This document shows, piece by piece, positions 1 through 10,370 of a DNA stretch of 33,449 nt. The position numbers and the translations under genes are program-made. The DNA is taken from positions 1 to 33,449 of the forward strand of contig JACRAL010000142.1 of assembly GCA_016213435.1 (NCBI GenBank), given 5' to 3'. This stretch comes from Bacteroidota bacterium. Its GTDB lineage: Bacteria; Bacteroidota; Bacteroidia; Palsa-948. The first letter of the stretch is position 1. Every line of letters begins with the position of its first letter. The notes beneath the pieces were generated by a model. The model saw only the letters and a program-made list of their open reading frames with translations, ran no database searches and had not been told where the DNA came from.

Positions 1-102
1 CGGTACTTTATAGGACAAACCAAATGATACAACAATAAATTTTTATTGTGTCGCTTATATATATGCTCACTCACACAACAAAGATACTAAACACTAACAG
101 CC

Positions 103-124
103 ACCCCGCAGCAGAGCTGCGAGG
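103..124. repeat. 22-bp imperfect palindrome ACCCCGCAGCAGAGCTGCGAGG, copy 1
   Basis: Identical 22-mer at 33319-33340; stem CCCCGCAGC/GCTGCGAGG with an AGA loop and one mismatch. Confidence 0.8.
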
Positions 125-498
125 AATTCATTCGATTAAACAAGTAAGTCAGCTATTCCTTTACTACATGGAAATTTTTGACTGAACGAGGTCTGTTGGT
201 AGCTAATCTGCTTTCTAGATTCTGATGTATAAAAGCCGTGTAGATAGCATGCCTTCATCCGTTTTTCATACATCCCTAAATTTTTCCCTTAACAGAATTT
301 AACATTTTGCAATTTGCCTGTCAGGCATAAAATCGTACTTTCGAATCCTCTCTGATGCGAATCGCTGCTTCGGAAAGGAATTCATTATCTAAACATTTGA
401 AGAAAAAAATACTTTTTTTTTTTTTTGATTATTGTTAATCTTCTCTTGAAATAAGTAAACAAAATTCGATTTAAAATACCCAATCAAAAAATCATATC

Positions 499-3381
499 AT
501 GCGTACAACAAAAATTATTTCTGTCCTGATTCCACTTACTATCGGGGCATTTGCTTTTTCTTTCACAACAAAACAAAGTTCTGAAAAATCTGCAGCAGTT
601 CCCTCACAGGAAGGCGCCAAGATGATAGAGAAGGTTACCAAAAAACCAGGCGAGCTTATTATACCCTACGAAAAATGGCAGTTATCAAATGGCATGATCA
701 TCGTAATCCACGAAGATCATTCAGATCCGATTGTTTATACGGATGTTACTTATCATGTTGGTTCGAACAGAGAACAGGTTGGACGTTCGGGATTCGCGCA
801 TTTTTTCGAACACATGATGTTTCAGGGATCAGAGCATCTCGGAAAAGGAGAGCATTTCAAAATAGTTTCTGATGCAGGAGGAACATTAAATGGGTCAACA
901 AATTTTGATCGCACTAATTATTGGGAAATTGTTCCATCCAATTATCTTGAAAAAACATTTTGGCTTGAATCTGATCGTATGGGATTTTTGCTCGATTCAG
1001 TTACTGTCACAAAGTTCGAAAATCAACGCGAGACCGTAAAGAACGAACGTGGTCAAAATTATGATAACCGTCCTTATGGATTATCATTTGAAAAAACGCT
1101 CGAAGCGCTTTTTCCTTATGGACATCCTTATTCCTGGTCAACGATCGGTTACATAGAAGATTTGAATCGTGTAGATGTAGGAGATCTGAAACGATTTTTC
1201 CTACGCTGGTACGGACCGAACAACGCGGTTCTTACAGTGGCAGGCGATGTGAATCCTGCTGAAGTGGTGAAACTTGCAGAAAAATATTTTGGTTCTATTC
1301 CGCGAGGTCCGGAAGTTAAAAATATCGAGAAGAAAACTGCAGTACTGGATAAAGACAGATATATCTCATACGAAGACAATATCCGTTTCCCGATGCTTAT
1401 GGTTACTTTTCCTTCTGTTCCTTCTTATGATAAAGACGAAGCTCCTCTTGATGCGCTTGCTTCTATATTATCAGATGATAAAAATTCCATCTTTTATCAG
1501 AATTTTGTTAAAAAACAAGTAGCCTATGATGCAAACGTAAGTAATTTTTCCAGTGAAGTTGCAGGAATGTTTTTGGTATCTGTCCGCTCTATGCCTGATA
1601 AAACTTTGCCGCAGATGGATTCGCTTATACATGCCTCCTTGGCGGAATTTGAAAAACGCGGTGTAACAGAAGACGATCTAAAAAAGTACAAAGCAAATTA
1701 CGAATCAAGTACTATTAATTCTCTTAACAGCGTACGAGGAAAAGGAACGCAATTGGCTGCATATCAAACTTTCACCGGCAATGCTAACCAGATAAAAATA
1801 GACATGGAGCGCTACATGAAGATCACAAAAGAAGATGTGATGCGGGTATACAAACAGTACATAAAAAATAAATCTGCCGTTTATCTCAGCGTTGTTCCGA
1901 AGGGAAATCCAAACGCGGTGGACAAACCCAATAGTTTTGAAACGCCAAAACGCAATCCGGAAGATGGAAAAGAAAGTGCGGAATACAAAAATCTTTCTTA
2001 CAACAAAGCGAAAGACTCTTTTGACAGAAACAAAAGACCTGAAGCGGGATCAAATCCTGTGGTTAAGGTTCCTGATTTTTGGACAGAAAATTTTCCAAAC
2101 GGTTTGAAAACCATCGGGATGAAAAACGATGAAACTCCCACCGTGAACATTACTGTCTCTATGGAAATAGGACACCGCATGGATGCGCTTGGGAAAGCGG
2201 GACTCTCTTATCTTACTGCAAATCTGATGAATGAATCCACAAAAATGCATAGTGCAGAACAAATCAGCGATATGCTCAGCAGGCTCGGCAGTGCAGTATC
2301 CGTTAACACAGACGATGAAGAAATAACTATGAGTATTTCTTCTCTTACAAAAAATCTTGATGCCACACTGAAGATTGCAGATGAAATGCTTTTTCAGCCC
2401 AAGTTTGATAAAGAGGATTTCGACCGCCTGAAAGAAGAACAACTGCAAACCATCAATAACCAGTCAACTCAGCCGGTGGTGATAGCGAACAATGTTTACA
2501 AAAAAGTGCTTTATGGAAAAACCCATATCCTTTCCACTCCTGTTATCGGAACGAAAGAATCTGTGGCTACTCTCACGCTGGAGGATGTAACTAATTTTTA
2601 CGCAAAAAACTTTTCGCCTTCCATTGCCAAAGTGGTGGTAGCTGGAGATGTAACTAAAGAATCAGTTCTTCCAAAACTCGCTTTCTTAAAATCATGGCAG
2701 ACGAAGGAAGTGCAGAAAACTGAACAGCCGCCAATTCCGACAATTGAAAAAACAAAAATTTATTTTGTAAACAAAGACAACGCACCCCAGTCGGAGATCC
2801 GTATCGGCTACATCGCAATGCCCTATGACGCTACCGGAGAATATTACAAATCCATGTTAATGAACTATGTGCTGGGCGGTGCGTTTAACAGCCACATCAA
2901 CATGAATCTGCGTGAAACAAAGGGATGGACCTACGGTGTACGCTCCGGATTCTCAGGGAATAAATATGCAGGACCATTTACTGCCAGCGGAGGAATCAAA
3001 AGCAATGCCACTGACAGTTCTGTAGTTGAGTTTATGAAAGAGATAAAGAATTTTACTGCAATAGGAATCACGTCTGAGGAATTGCAATTTGTAAAAAATT
3101 CCATCGGTCAGCAGGATGCCCTCCGTTATGAAACCAACGGACAAAAAGCAGGTTTCGTAAAACGCATTCTTGAGTACAATCTTTCAAAGGATTTTGTAGA
3201 CAAACAGCAAGAAATTCTGAAAGCCATCACCAAACAGGATATTGATGAACTTGCAAAAAAACATCTGCCTTATAATAATATGGCAATTGTTATTGTAGGC
3301 AATAGGGCCAAAAATCTTGATCGCGTGAAAGCACTTGGCTACGAAGTGGTGGAATTGGATGCGGATGGGAATCAATTGTAA
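499..3381 (+). CDS. M16 family zinc metallopeptidase (two-domain, insulinase/pitrilysin type), secreted
   Basis: 960-aa ORF with a signal-peptide-like N-terminus, inverted zinc motif HFFEHMMF (HxxEH), and a second M16-like half (LGGAFNSHINMNLRETKGWTYGV). Confidence 0.93.
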   Translation: MRTTKIISVLIPLTIGAFAFSFTTKQSSEKSAAVPSQEGAKMIEKVTKKPGELIIPYEKWQLSNGMIIVIHEDHSDPIVYTDVTYHVGSNREQVGRSGFAHFFEHMMFQGSEHLGKGEHFKIVSDAGGTLNGSTNFDRTNYWEIVPSNYLEKTFWLESDRMGFLLDSVTVTKFENQRETVKNERGQNYDNRPYGLSFEKTLEALFPYGHPYSWSTIGYIEDLNRVDVGDLKRFFLRWYGPNNAVLTVAGDVNPAEVVKLAEKYFGSIPRGPEVKNIEKKTAVLDKDRYISYEDNIRFPMLMVTFPSVPSYDKDEAPLDALASILSDDKNSIFYQNFVKKQVAYDANVSNFSSEVAGMFLVSVRSMPDKTLPQMDSLIHASLAEFEKRGVTEDDLKKYKANYESSTINSLNSVRGKGTQLAAYQTFTGNANQIKIDMERYMKITKEDVMRVYKQYIKNKSAVYLSVVPKGNPNAVDKPNSFETPKRNPEDGKESAEYKNLSYNKAKDSFDRNKRPEAGSNPVVKVPDFWTENFPNGLKTIGMKNDETPTVNITVSMEIGHRMDALGKAGLSYLTANLMNESTKMHSAEQISDMLSRLGSAVSVNTDDEEITMSISSLTKNLDATLKIADEMLFQPKFDKEDFDRLKEEQLQTINNQSTQPVVIANNVYKKVLYGKTHILSTPVIGTKESVATLTLEDVTNFYAKNFSPSIAKVVVAGDVTKESVLPKLAFLKSWQTKEVQKTEQPPIPTIEKTKIYFVNKDNAPQSEIRIGYIAMPYDATGEYYKSMLMNYVLGGAFNSHINMNLRETKGWTYGVRSGFSGNKYAGPFTASGGIKSNATDSSVVEFMKEIKNFTAIGITSEELQFVKNSIGQQDALRYETNGQKAGFVKRILEYNLSKDFVDKQQEILKAITKQDIDELAKKHLPYNNMAIVIVGNRAKNLDRVKALGYEVVELDADGNQL

Positions 3382-3383
3382 AA

Positions 3384-3447
3384 CCCATCCCCCAACCCCT
3401 TCCCTTCGGACAACCGAAGGTTGGGAGCGAAGCTCGTTTAGGATGGG
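3384..3447. terminator. GC-rich palindromic repeat between convergent genes, possible bidirectional terminator
   Basis: Outer arms cccatcc/ggatggg; inner ccaacc...cttcgg-acaa-ccgaag-gttgg; lies between convergent M16 and deaminase genes. Confidence 0.6.
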
Positions 3448-3884
3448 CCTCTCTTCCTCCTAAAAAACTCTTTCATCAATTCGGAACATTCTTCTTTGAG
3501 AATGCCTGAAACTATTTTTGTTTTCGGATGAACTATTTTATCGTTTAGAACAGAATATCCCCTCTTTTCATCTTTCGCTCCGTAAACTATTTTTCCAAGT
3601 TGCGTCCAGAAACTTGCGCCTGCGCACATGGGGCAAGGTTCTATTGTAACGTACAATGTACACTCGTTCAGGTATTTTCCTCCAAGATAGGATGCTGCGG
3701 AAGTAAAAGCCTGCATCTCTGCATGCGCGGTGGAATCGGTGAGCCGTTCAGAAAGATTATGAGCCCGGGCAATTATTTTTCCATCGCACACTACCACAGC
3801 TCCTACAGGAACTTCATCCAGTTCAAATGCTTTGCGGGCTTCTTTGAGTGCCTCCTGCATGTAGTATTCATCATCTTTTTCCAT
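3438..3884 (-). CDS. Nucleoside/tRNA-adenosine deaminase family (CMP/dCMP-type zinc deaminase)
   Basis: HAEM and PCPMCAGA zinc motifs; VPVGAVVV near the N-terminus. Confidence 0.9.
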   Translation of the reverse strand: MEKDDEYYMQEALKEARKAFELDEVPVGAVVVCDGKIIARAHNLSERLTDSTAHAEMQAFTSAASYLGGKYLNECTLYVTIEPCPMCAGASFWTQLGKIVYGAKDEKRGYSVLNDKIVHPKTKIVSGILKEECSELMKEFFRRKRGPS

Positions 3885-4001
3885 GGTACGGATAACTAAT
3901 CATTGCGAAATTACAAATTGTGGTGGTTGTTATTTTGAACGAAGCAAAGAATCTTTTCTGCTTTTACATTTTCCTTAACTTCGCTTCTCAATTTTATATT
4001 T

Positions 4002-5846
4002 ATGTTACGTACACATACTTGCGGTGAGTTAAAAAAAGAAAATGAAGGGCAAATAGTATCCCTTTGCGGATGGGTTTCTACAACTCGTTTATTAGGTAAA
4101 TCTCTAGCATTTATTGACCTAAGGGATAGATATGGAATCACACAGATTAATTTTAATCTATTAGGGAAATTTTCAGAAAATGATAGTGCAGAAAAGAAAC
4201 AGTCAGGTTGGGAATCAAACTTGAATCTTATAAATAAATTAGGAAGAGAATTTGTAATTCAAGTTAAAGGGGAAGTTGTAGAGCGAAAAGCAAAAAATAA
4301 AAATATTCCAACGGGAGAAATTGAAGTCGAAATACATTCAGCAGATGCAATAACCATATTGAATGAATCCAAAACGCCACCTTTCACTATTGAAGATGAA
4401 TCCGATGGAGGCGATGAGCTGAGGATGAAATACCGTTACCTGGATCTTCGAAGAACTCCTATAAAAAATAATTTATTGCAGCGCCATAAAGTGGGTCAGG
4501 CAGTGCGCGAATATTTTGACAAGAATGGATTTGCAGATATAGAAACTCCTTTCCTCATCAAATCTACTCCTGAAGGAGCACGGGATTTTGTGGTGCCTTC
4601 ACGATTGAATCCCGGAGAATTTTATGCGCTTCCGCAGTCGCCACAAACCTTCAAGCAGTTGCTGATGGTTTCAGGCTTTGATCGTTATTATCAAGTTGTG
4701 AGATGTTTTCGTGATGAAGATCTGCGTGCAGACCGCCAGCCCGAATTCACTCAGATCGATTGCGAGATGAGCTTCGTGGAGCAGGAAGATGTTCTGCATA
4801 TGTTCGAAGGAATGGTGAAACACGTTTTCAAAAAAGTGCGCAATCTTGATCTGCCGAAGTTCCCAAGAATGACCTATGCCGATGCAATGAAATACTATGG
4901 CGTGGATAAACCGGATACAAGGTTTGAAATGAAGATTGTTGACCTCACCCCCAACCCCTCTCCCAAAGGAGAAGGGAGCGAAAACCTTGTGAGAGGTAAA
5001 GGCTTCAAAGTATATGACGATGCGGAGCTCATAGGAGGAATTTGCGCGAAGGATTGCGCTGAATACACACGCAAACAATTAGATGAACTTACAGAATGGG
5101 TAAAACGCCCACAGATCGGTGCCGGAGGATTGGGATATATCAAATACAATGCTGACGGAACACTAAAATCTTCTTTCGATAAATTTTTTGACGAAGCATC
5201 GCTGAAAAAAATTGCAGAGAAATTTTCTGCAACAACTGGAGACTTAATCTTAATTCTCGCAGGAGCTGAAACAAAAACCAGAAAAGCTTTGGGAGAACTT
5301 CGTTTGGAAATGGGAAATCGTTTGGGATTGCGCGACAAAAATAAATTTGAATGTCTGTGGGTTGTTGATTTTCCTTTGCTTGAATGGAACGAAGAAGAAC
5401 AGCGCTGGTTTGCAATGCATCATCCGTTCACTTCACCCAAGAAAGAAGATATGGACTGGATGTATAACGGATATACAGAAAAGAATTCTGCACATGCACC
5501 AAAAGCAAATGCTTATGATATTGTGATTAATGGAGTGGAAATAGGCGGAGGTTCTATCCGCATTCACAACAAAGAATTGCAGCAGCAAATGTTTAAAGTG
5601 CTTGGACTCACGAAAGAAGAAACAGAACAAAAATTCAGCTTCATCCTCAACGCTTTTGAATATGGCGCTCCACCGCATGGAGGAATTGCTTTTGGATTTG
5701 ACCGCCTATGCTCTATGGTGATCGCTAACGAAGATTATATCCGCGATTATATTGCCTTCCCGAAAAATAATTCAGGACGTGATGTGATGCTGGATTCTCC
5801 TTCACCGATTGATGAGAAACAGAAGAAGGAATTGGGATTGAAATAA
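4002..5846 (+). CDS. aspS: Aspartate--tRNA ligase
   Basis: Class II aaRS motifs ([53 protein letters not shown]). Carries an unusual [12 protein letters not shown] insert. Confidence 0.96.
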   Translation: MLRTHTCGELKKENEGQIVSLCGWVSTTRLLGKSLAFIDLRDRYGITQINFNLLGKFSENDSAEKKQSGWESNLNLINKLGREFVIQVKGEVVERKAKNKNIPTGEIEVEIHSADAITILNESKTPPFTIEDESDGGDELRMKYRYLDLRRTPIKNNLLQRHKVGQAVREYFDKNGFADIETPFLIKSTPEGARDFVVPSRLNPGEFYALPQSPQTFKQLLMVSGFDRYYQVVRCFRDEDLRADRQPEFTQIDCEMSFVEQEDVLHMFEGMVKHVFKKVRNLDLPKFPRMTYADAMKYYGVDKPDTRFEMKIVDLTPNPSPKGEGSENLVRGKGFKVYDDAELIGGICAKDCAEYTRKQLDELTEWVKRPQIGAGGLGYIKYNADGTLKSSFDKFFDEASLKKIAEKFSATTGDLILILAGAETKTRKALGELRLEMGNRLGLRDKNKFECLWVVDFPLLEWNEEEQRWFAMHHPFTSPKKEDMDWMYNGYTEKNSAHAPKANAYDIVINGVEIGGGSIRIHNKELQQQMFKVLGLTKEETEQKFSFILNAFEYGAPPHGGIAFGFDRLCSMVIANEDYIRDYIAFPKNNSGRDVMLDSPSPIDEKQKKELGLK

Positions 5847-5847
5847 T

Positions 5848-6001
5848 AACCCCGCCCATTCCCTCCCCATTAGGGAGGGAGAAAAAATATTGCGATAGAC
5901 AATATCTTTCGTAAATTCGTGTTCATATTTATTGTCTCTCCACTTCATGAAAAATGAATATAAAGTCCTCCCTGAAGGGGAGGATTTAGGTGGGGCTCCT
6001 A
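5848..6001. repeat. Pair of inverted GC-rich repeats flanking an AT-rich spacer
   Basis: Left aaccccgcccattccctccccattagggagggag; right, reverse-complemented, agccccacctaaatcctccccttcagggaggac; similar and inverted. Confidence 0.6.
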
Positions 6002-6013
6002 AATTGAAATCAC

Positions 6014-7852
6014 ATGTGCGGCATAGTAGCATACATCGGAAACAAAGAAGCGTATCCTATCCTTATTAAAGGACTTCATCGTCTTGAATACCGAGGATAT
6101 GACAGTGCAGGAGTTGCGATTCTCAACTCAAAGCTCAATGTTTATAAATGCAAGGGGAAAGTATCGGACCTCGAAAAATACATAGCCAAAAAAGACACGC
6201 AGGGGAATATCGGCATCGGGCATACACGCTGGGCAACTCATGGAGCGCCAAACGATGTCAATGCCCATCCTCATTTTTCTCAGACAAAAAATCTTGTCAT
6301 TATTCACAACGGCATTATTGAGAATTACGCTCCGCTGAAAAAGGAATTGAAGAAACGAGGACATAAATTCCATAGTGATACGGATACAGAAGTACTTATC
6401 CATCTTATTGAAGATATTTATGTAAACGAAAGTGTTGAACTTGCGGAAGCAGTGCGTCAGGCGCTTACAGAAGTAATTGGCGCCTATGCAATCGTTGTTC
6501 TCTCGAAAGATAATCCGGATGAACTCATTGCGGCAAAAAAATCAAGTCCGCTTGTCATTGGGATCGGTAAGGGAGAATATTTTGTAGCATCGGATGCAAC
6601 ACCAATCATTGAATACACAAAAGATGTTGTTTATCTCGAAGATGAACAAATTGCTGTCATTCCACGAAAAGGAAAACTCCAGATAAAAACGATCCGCAAT
6701 AAAGCAAAAACTCCTTACATACAAACACTTGAAATGAAATTGGAAGCGCTTGAAAAAGGCGGCTACCCTCATTTCATGCTCAAAGAAATTTACGAGCAGC
6801 CTCGTTCCATCCGCGACAGCATGCGCGGGCGGCTTGTTGCAAAAGAAGGAAAAGTAAATCTTGGCGGCATAAAAGAGTATGAGCAGAAAATAATAAACGC
6901 AAAACGAATTATCATTGTTGCCTGCGGAACATCCTGGCACGCGGGGCTGGTGGCTGAATATTTATTTGAAGACCTTGCGCGCATACCGGTGGAAGTGGAA
7001 TACGCTTCAGAATTCCGCTATAGAAACCCTATCATAGGAGAAGATGATGTGGTGATAGCAATTTCCCAATCAGGCGAAACAGCAGACACACTTGCTGCGA
7101 TTGAACTTGCTAAATCAAAAGGAGCAACCATCATTGGAATATGTAATGTGGTAGGTTCAACTATTCCGCGCACCACACACGCAGGTTCCTATACACACGC
7201 AGGACCTGAGATCGGAGTAGCATCCACAAAAGCATTCACAGCACAAATTACCGTTCTCACCTTGATGGCGCTTCGCATTGCAAAGAAGCGGGGCACTATT
7301 TCTGTATCAAGATATTTTGAACTGATCAACGAACTGGATCAAATTCCTGCCAAGATCGAAAAAGTTCTTAAAAAAAATGACGAGGTTAAAAAACTTGCCA
7401 AAGTTTTCAAAGATGTAAAAAACTTTCTCTACCTCGGAAGAGGATATACTTTCCCCGTTGCGCTGGAAGGAGCACTGAAGTTGAAAGAAATTTCCTACAT
7501 CCATGCAGAAGGGTATCCTGCCGCTGAAATGAAACACGGACCTATCGCGCTCATAGATGAAAATATGCCCGTGGTTGTCATTGCTACGAAAGGTGCCTGG
7601 TACGAAAAAGTAGCGAGCAATATTCAGGAAGTAAAAGCGCGTAAAGGAAAGATTATTGCTATCGTTACCGAGCGTGACAAATCTGTGAAGAATCATGCCG
7701 ATTATATGATTGAAATTCCAGAAACGGACGAGATTCTCGTTCCACTTATATCTGTTGTTCCGCTCCAGTTACTTGCTTACCACATTGCCGTAATGCGTGG
7801 ATGCAATGTTGACCAGCCTAGAAATCTGGCAAAGAGTGTTACCGTAGAATAA
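6014..7852 (+). CDS. glmS: Glutamine--fructose-6-phosphate aminotransferase (isomerizing)
   Basis: N-terminal MCGIVAYIG (Ntn Cys2), GIGHTRWATHG, two SIS domains, C-terminal DQPRNLAKSVTVE. Confidence 0.97.
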   Translation: MCGIVAYIGNKEAYPILIKGLHRLEYRGYDSAGVAILNSKLNVYKCKGKVSDLEKYIAKKDTQGNIGIGHTRWATHGAPNDVNAHPHFSQTKNLVIIHNGIIENYAPLKKELKKRGHKFHSDTDTEVLIHLIEDIYVNESVELAEAVRQALTEVIGAYAIVVLSKDNPDELIAAKKSSPLVIGIGKGEYFVASDATPIIEYTKDVVYLEDEQIAVIPRKGKLQIKTIRNKAKTPYIQTLEMKLEALEKGGYPHFMLKEIYEQPRSIRDSMRGRLVAKEGKVNLGGIKEYEQKIINAKRIIIVACGTSWHAGLVAEYLFEDLARIPVEVEYASEFRYRNPIIGEDDVVIAISQSGETADTLAAIELAKSKGATIIGICNVVGSTIPRTTHAGSYTHAGPEIGVASTKAFTAQITVLTLMALRIAKKRGTISVSRYFELINELDQIPAKIEKVLKKNDEVKKLAKVFKDVKNFLYLGRGYTFPVALEGALKLKEISYIHAEGYPAAEMKHGPIALIDENMPVVVIATKGAWYEKVASNIQEVKARKGKIIAIVTERDKSVKNHADYMIEIPETDEILVPLISVVPLQLLAYHIAVMRGCNVDQPRNLAKSVTVE

Positions 7853-8103
7853 TTATTTTTCTTTGCCAAGAAAATCAAACGTTCTGCAGATTTACTGTTA
7901 GGAAAAATGTATTTCCAAATCTATTCCGTTGTCAATGATTATTGATTTCTATCTGCTAAGTTTTATAGTGTAGTAACTTAACGGAAATCCTGGACCTAAA
8001 GTATCTAATCCGTTAGAGAAAACTAGATCGTTTACTTTAGCATAGGAACTTGGGTTACCTGAAAAAACGAAAAAAATTCTCCTCACTTTATTAAGTAGAA
8101 AAT

Positions 8104-10182
8104 TTAATACTTCAATAGCTCCATGAACTTTTTTTCAAACCTTTCTTTGGGTAAAAAGTTTTTCTCCAGTGTTTCGGTAAAAGGAACAGGAGTATCTAAA
8201 GAACCTTCGCGCATAACAGGAGCATCTAAATATTCAAAACAATGTTCGGTGATGAGTGCAGATAGCTCTCCTCCTATTCCTCCCGTGAGTGTGTCTTCGT
8301 GAAGGATGATTGCTTTCCCTGTTTTCTTTACAGAATTGAAAATAGTTTCAGTATCTAAGGGAACAAGTGAGCGAAGATCCACAAGTTCAACATTATCCAA
8401 TTTGTTTTTTTCAATTATTTCAAGAGCCCAGTGAACGCCCATGCCGTAGGTGATAACTGTCATCCCCTTTTCCGTTTCCCCCAAAGGGGGAAAAACTCCC
8501 TCCCCTTTGGAGGGGGTTGGAGTGGGGTAAATTCTTGCCTTCCCTATCGGAATCGTATAATATTCCTCCGGCACATTCTGCGTTATGCTTCTGTAAAGTG
8601 ATTTATGTTCGAAGAACATGACAGGATTACTATCTTCAAACGCAGCAAGTAAAAGTCCCTTCGCATCAGCTGGAAAAGCAGGGTAAACTATTTTCAATCC
8701 GGGAATGTGAAAAAACCATGCTTCGTTGCTTTGCGAATGAAACGGTCCGGCTGCAGACCCTGCACCTGTAGGCATGCGTACCACCACACTTGCATTCTGT
8801 CCCCAACGCCAATACGCCTTCGCTAAATTGTTGCATATCTGTGTCATGCCTTCACTCACAAAATCAGCAAACTGCATTTCCACCATCGCTTTCATTCCGT
8901 TGATTGAAAGTCCAAGTCCCGCACCAAGAATCGCGCTTTCGCAGAGCGGAGTGTTGCGCACTCTTTCTTTTCCGAACTCTTTTACAAAACCATCTGTGAT
9001 CTTAAAAACGCCTCCGTAATCTGCAATATCCTGTCCCATTAATATGAGGTTGGGATGTTTTCGCATGGCTAATCTCAATCCATCTGAAATGGAATCGATC
9101 AATCTCATCGACCTCCCCCTTTCCTCGTTTCGTCCTTTCTCCATTTCTTCTTGACGAATCGGGGAATCGGGGAATCGGGGAACAGGAGCAAATACATCTT
9201 TCAATTCTTCTTGAGTGGATGGCTCAATATTTTTCTCGTCAAAAGCAATTTCAATTCCTTGCTCAATTTCTTTTCTAATTTCTGATTTATATTTAGAAAT
9301 TATTTCAGTATTCAGAATTTTTTCGGCAAGAAGAAAATTCTCATAATTCAAAATCGGATCTTTTTTTCCCCATTCCTCAAAAAGTTTCGGGTCAATGTAT
9401 TTTGTCCCGCTCGCTTCTTCGTGCCCCCGCATGCGAAATGTGATGCACTCAAGTAGTATCGGTCTTGGATTTTCTCGAATAGATTCTGCGAGAGATTTTA
9501 CTGTATCATACACTTCCAGCACATTATTCCCATCGATCTGAACGGCTTCTATTCCATAGCCGATCGCTTTATCAATAAATTGTTTGCAGCGAAACTGTTC
9601 AGTACTTGGCGTACTCAAACCATAGCCGTTATTTTCTATCGCAAAGATTACGGGTAAATCCCACACCGCGGCAACATTAATACTCTCGTGAAAATCTCCT
9701 TCCGAAGTTCCTCCATCGCCAGTGTAAACAAGCGTAACTTTTTTTTCTTTTTTCAAAAGATGACCGAGAGCGATTCCATCCGCCACACCCATCTGAGGGC
9801 CAAGATGGGAAATCATTCCTATAATTTTATATTCCTGTGTGCCGAAATGAAAACTCCGATCGCGCCCTTTTGTAAAACCGCTTTTCTTTCCCTGAAACTG
9901 CGCGAACAATTTTTCCATCGGAATACCGCGCACCGTGAAAGTTCCGAGATTGCGGTGCATCGGCAGAATATACTCATCTTTCTGAAGTGCCATAGCAGAT
10001 CCTACACTGCTTGCTTCCTGCCCGATTCCAGAAAACCATTTTGTAATTTTTCCCTGCCTGAGAAGAATGAGCATCTTTTCTTCGATCATTCTTGGCTTTA
10101 TCAATTCCTTGTAGAGCGAAAGAAGTATTTCGTCAGAATATTTTTTCTTATTGAATTTTACGGGGGAATCTGCGGTTATCAT
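8104..10182 (-). CDS. Fused alpha/beta E1 component of a 2-oxoacid (pyruvate or branched-chain) dehydrogenase
   Basis: N-terminal half has the ThDP motif GDGGTSEGDFHESINVAAVWDLPVIFAIENN; C-terminal half has transketolase-like beta features (MGQDIADYGGVFKIT, MPTGAGSAAGPFHSQSNEAWFFHIPGLKIVYPAFPADAKGLL). Confidence 0.92.
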   Translation of the reverse strand: MITADSPVKFNKKKYSDEILLSLYKELIKPRMIEEKMLILLRQGKITKWFSGIGQEASSVGSAMALQKDEYILPMHRNLGTFTVRGIPMEKLFAQFQGKKSGFTKGRDRSFHFGTQEYKIIGMISHLGPQMGVADGIALGHLLKKEKKVTLVYTGDGGTSEGDFHESINVAAVWDLPVIFAIENNGYGLSTPSTEQFRCKQFIDKAIGYGIEAVQIDGNNVLEVYDTVKSLAESIRENPRPILLECITFRMRGHEEASGTKYIDPKLFEEWGKKDPILNYENFLLAEKILNTEIISKYKSEIRKEIEQGIEIAFDEKNIEPSTQEELKDVFAPVPRFPDSPIRQEEMEKGRNEERGRSMRLIDSISDGLRLAMRKHPNLILMGQDIADYGGVFKITDGFVKEFGKERVRNTPLCESAILGAGLGLSINGMKAMVEMQFADFVSEGMTQICNNLAKAYWRWGQNASVVVRMPTGAGSAAGPFHSQSNEAWFFHIPGLKIVYPAFPADAKGLLLAAFEDSNPVMFFEHKSLYRSITQNVPEEYYTIPIGKARIYPTPTPSKGEGVFPPLGETEKGMTVITYGMGVHWALEIIEKNKLDNVELVDLRSLVPLDTETIFNSVKKTGKAIILHEDTLTGGIGGELSALITEHCFEYLDAPVMREGSLDTPVPFTETLEKNFLPKERFEKKFMELLKY
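8464..8528. repeat. GC-rich palindromic repeat inside the E1 coding region
   Basis: cccctttggagggggttggagtgggg and neighbouring cccccaaaggggg; encodes YPTPTPSKGEGVFPPLGETEKG in frame; resembles intergenic and aspS copies. Confidence 0.75.
9157..9180. repeat. Octanucleotide tandem repeat (AATCGGGG)x3
   Basis: Three perfect copies read directly; lies between the alpha and beta halves of the E1 ORF. Confidence 0.9.
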
Positions 10183-10370
10183 AGAGAATAATACCGAAAA
10201 AAAGGTAGAAATATGAGTAACAAAGGTAGTAACTTTGGGGAGTTCAAACAGCTACGAATTCAATGCAGGAAATACTTGTTTACCTTATATTATCTCTGGT
10301 ATCGCGGATATCTTACTTTCAGAAAAAAATCTGTTAAGGGGTGCAGTTCCTGTCCTGCCAACAAAAATGT

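Noticed and set aside
520-570. M16 signal peptide VLIPLTIGAF resembling the IIPITIG element
   Set aside because: Only the short LTIG/ctatcggg part matches, the palindrome and KLQV ends are missing; a hydrophobic signal peptide explains it.
3600-3899. Plus-strand ORF opposite the deaminase gene
   Set aside because: Antisense to a clear deaminase; Cys/Ser/His-rich composition typical of shadow frames.
4671-5678. Minus-strand ORFs within aspS (135, 147, 91, 81 aa)
   Set aside because: Fully antisense to a strongly recognised gene.
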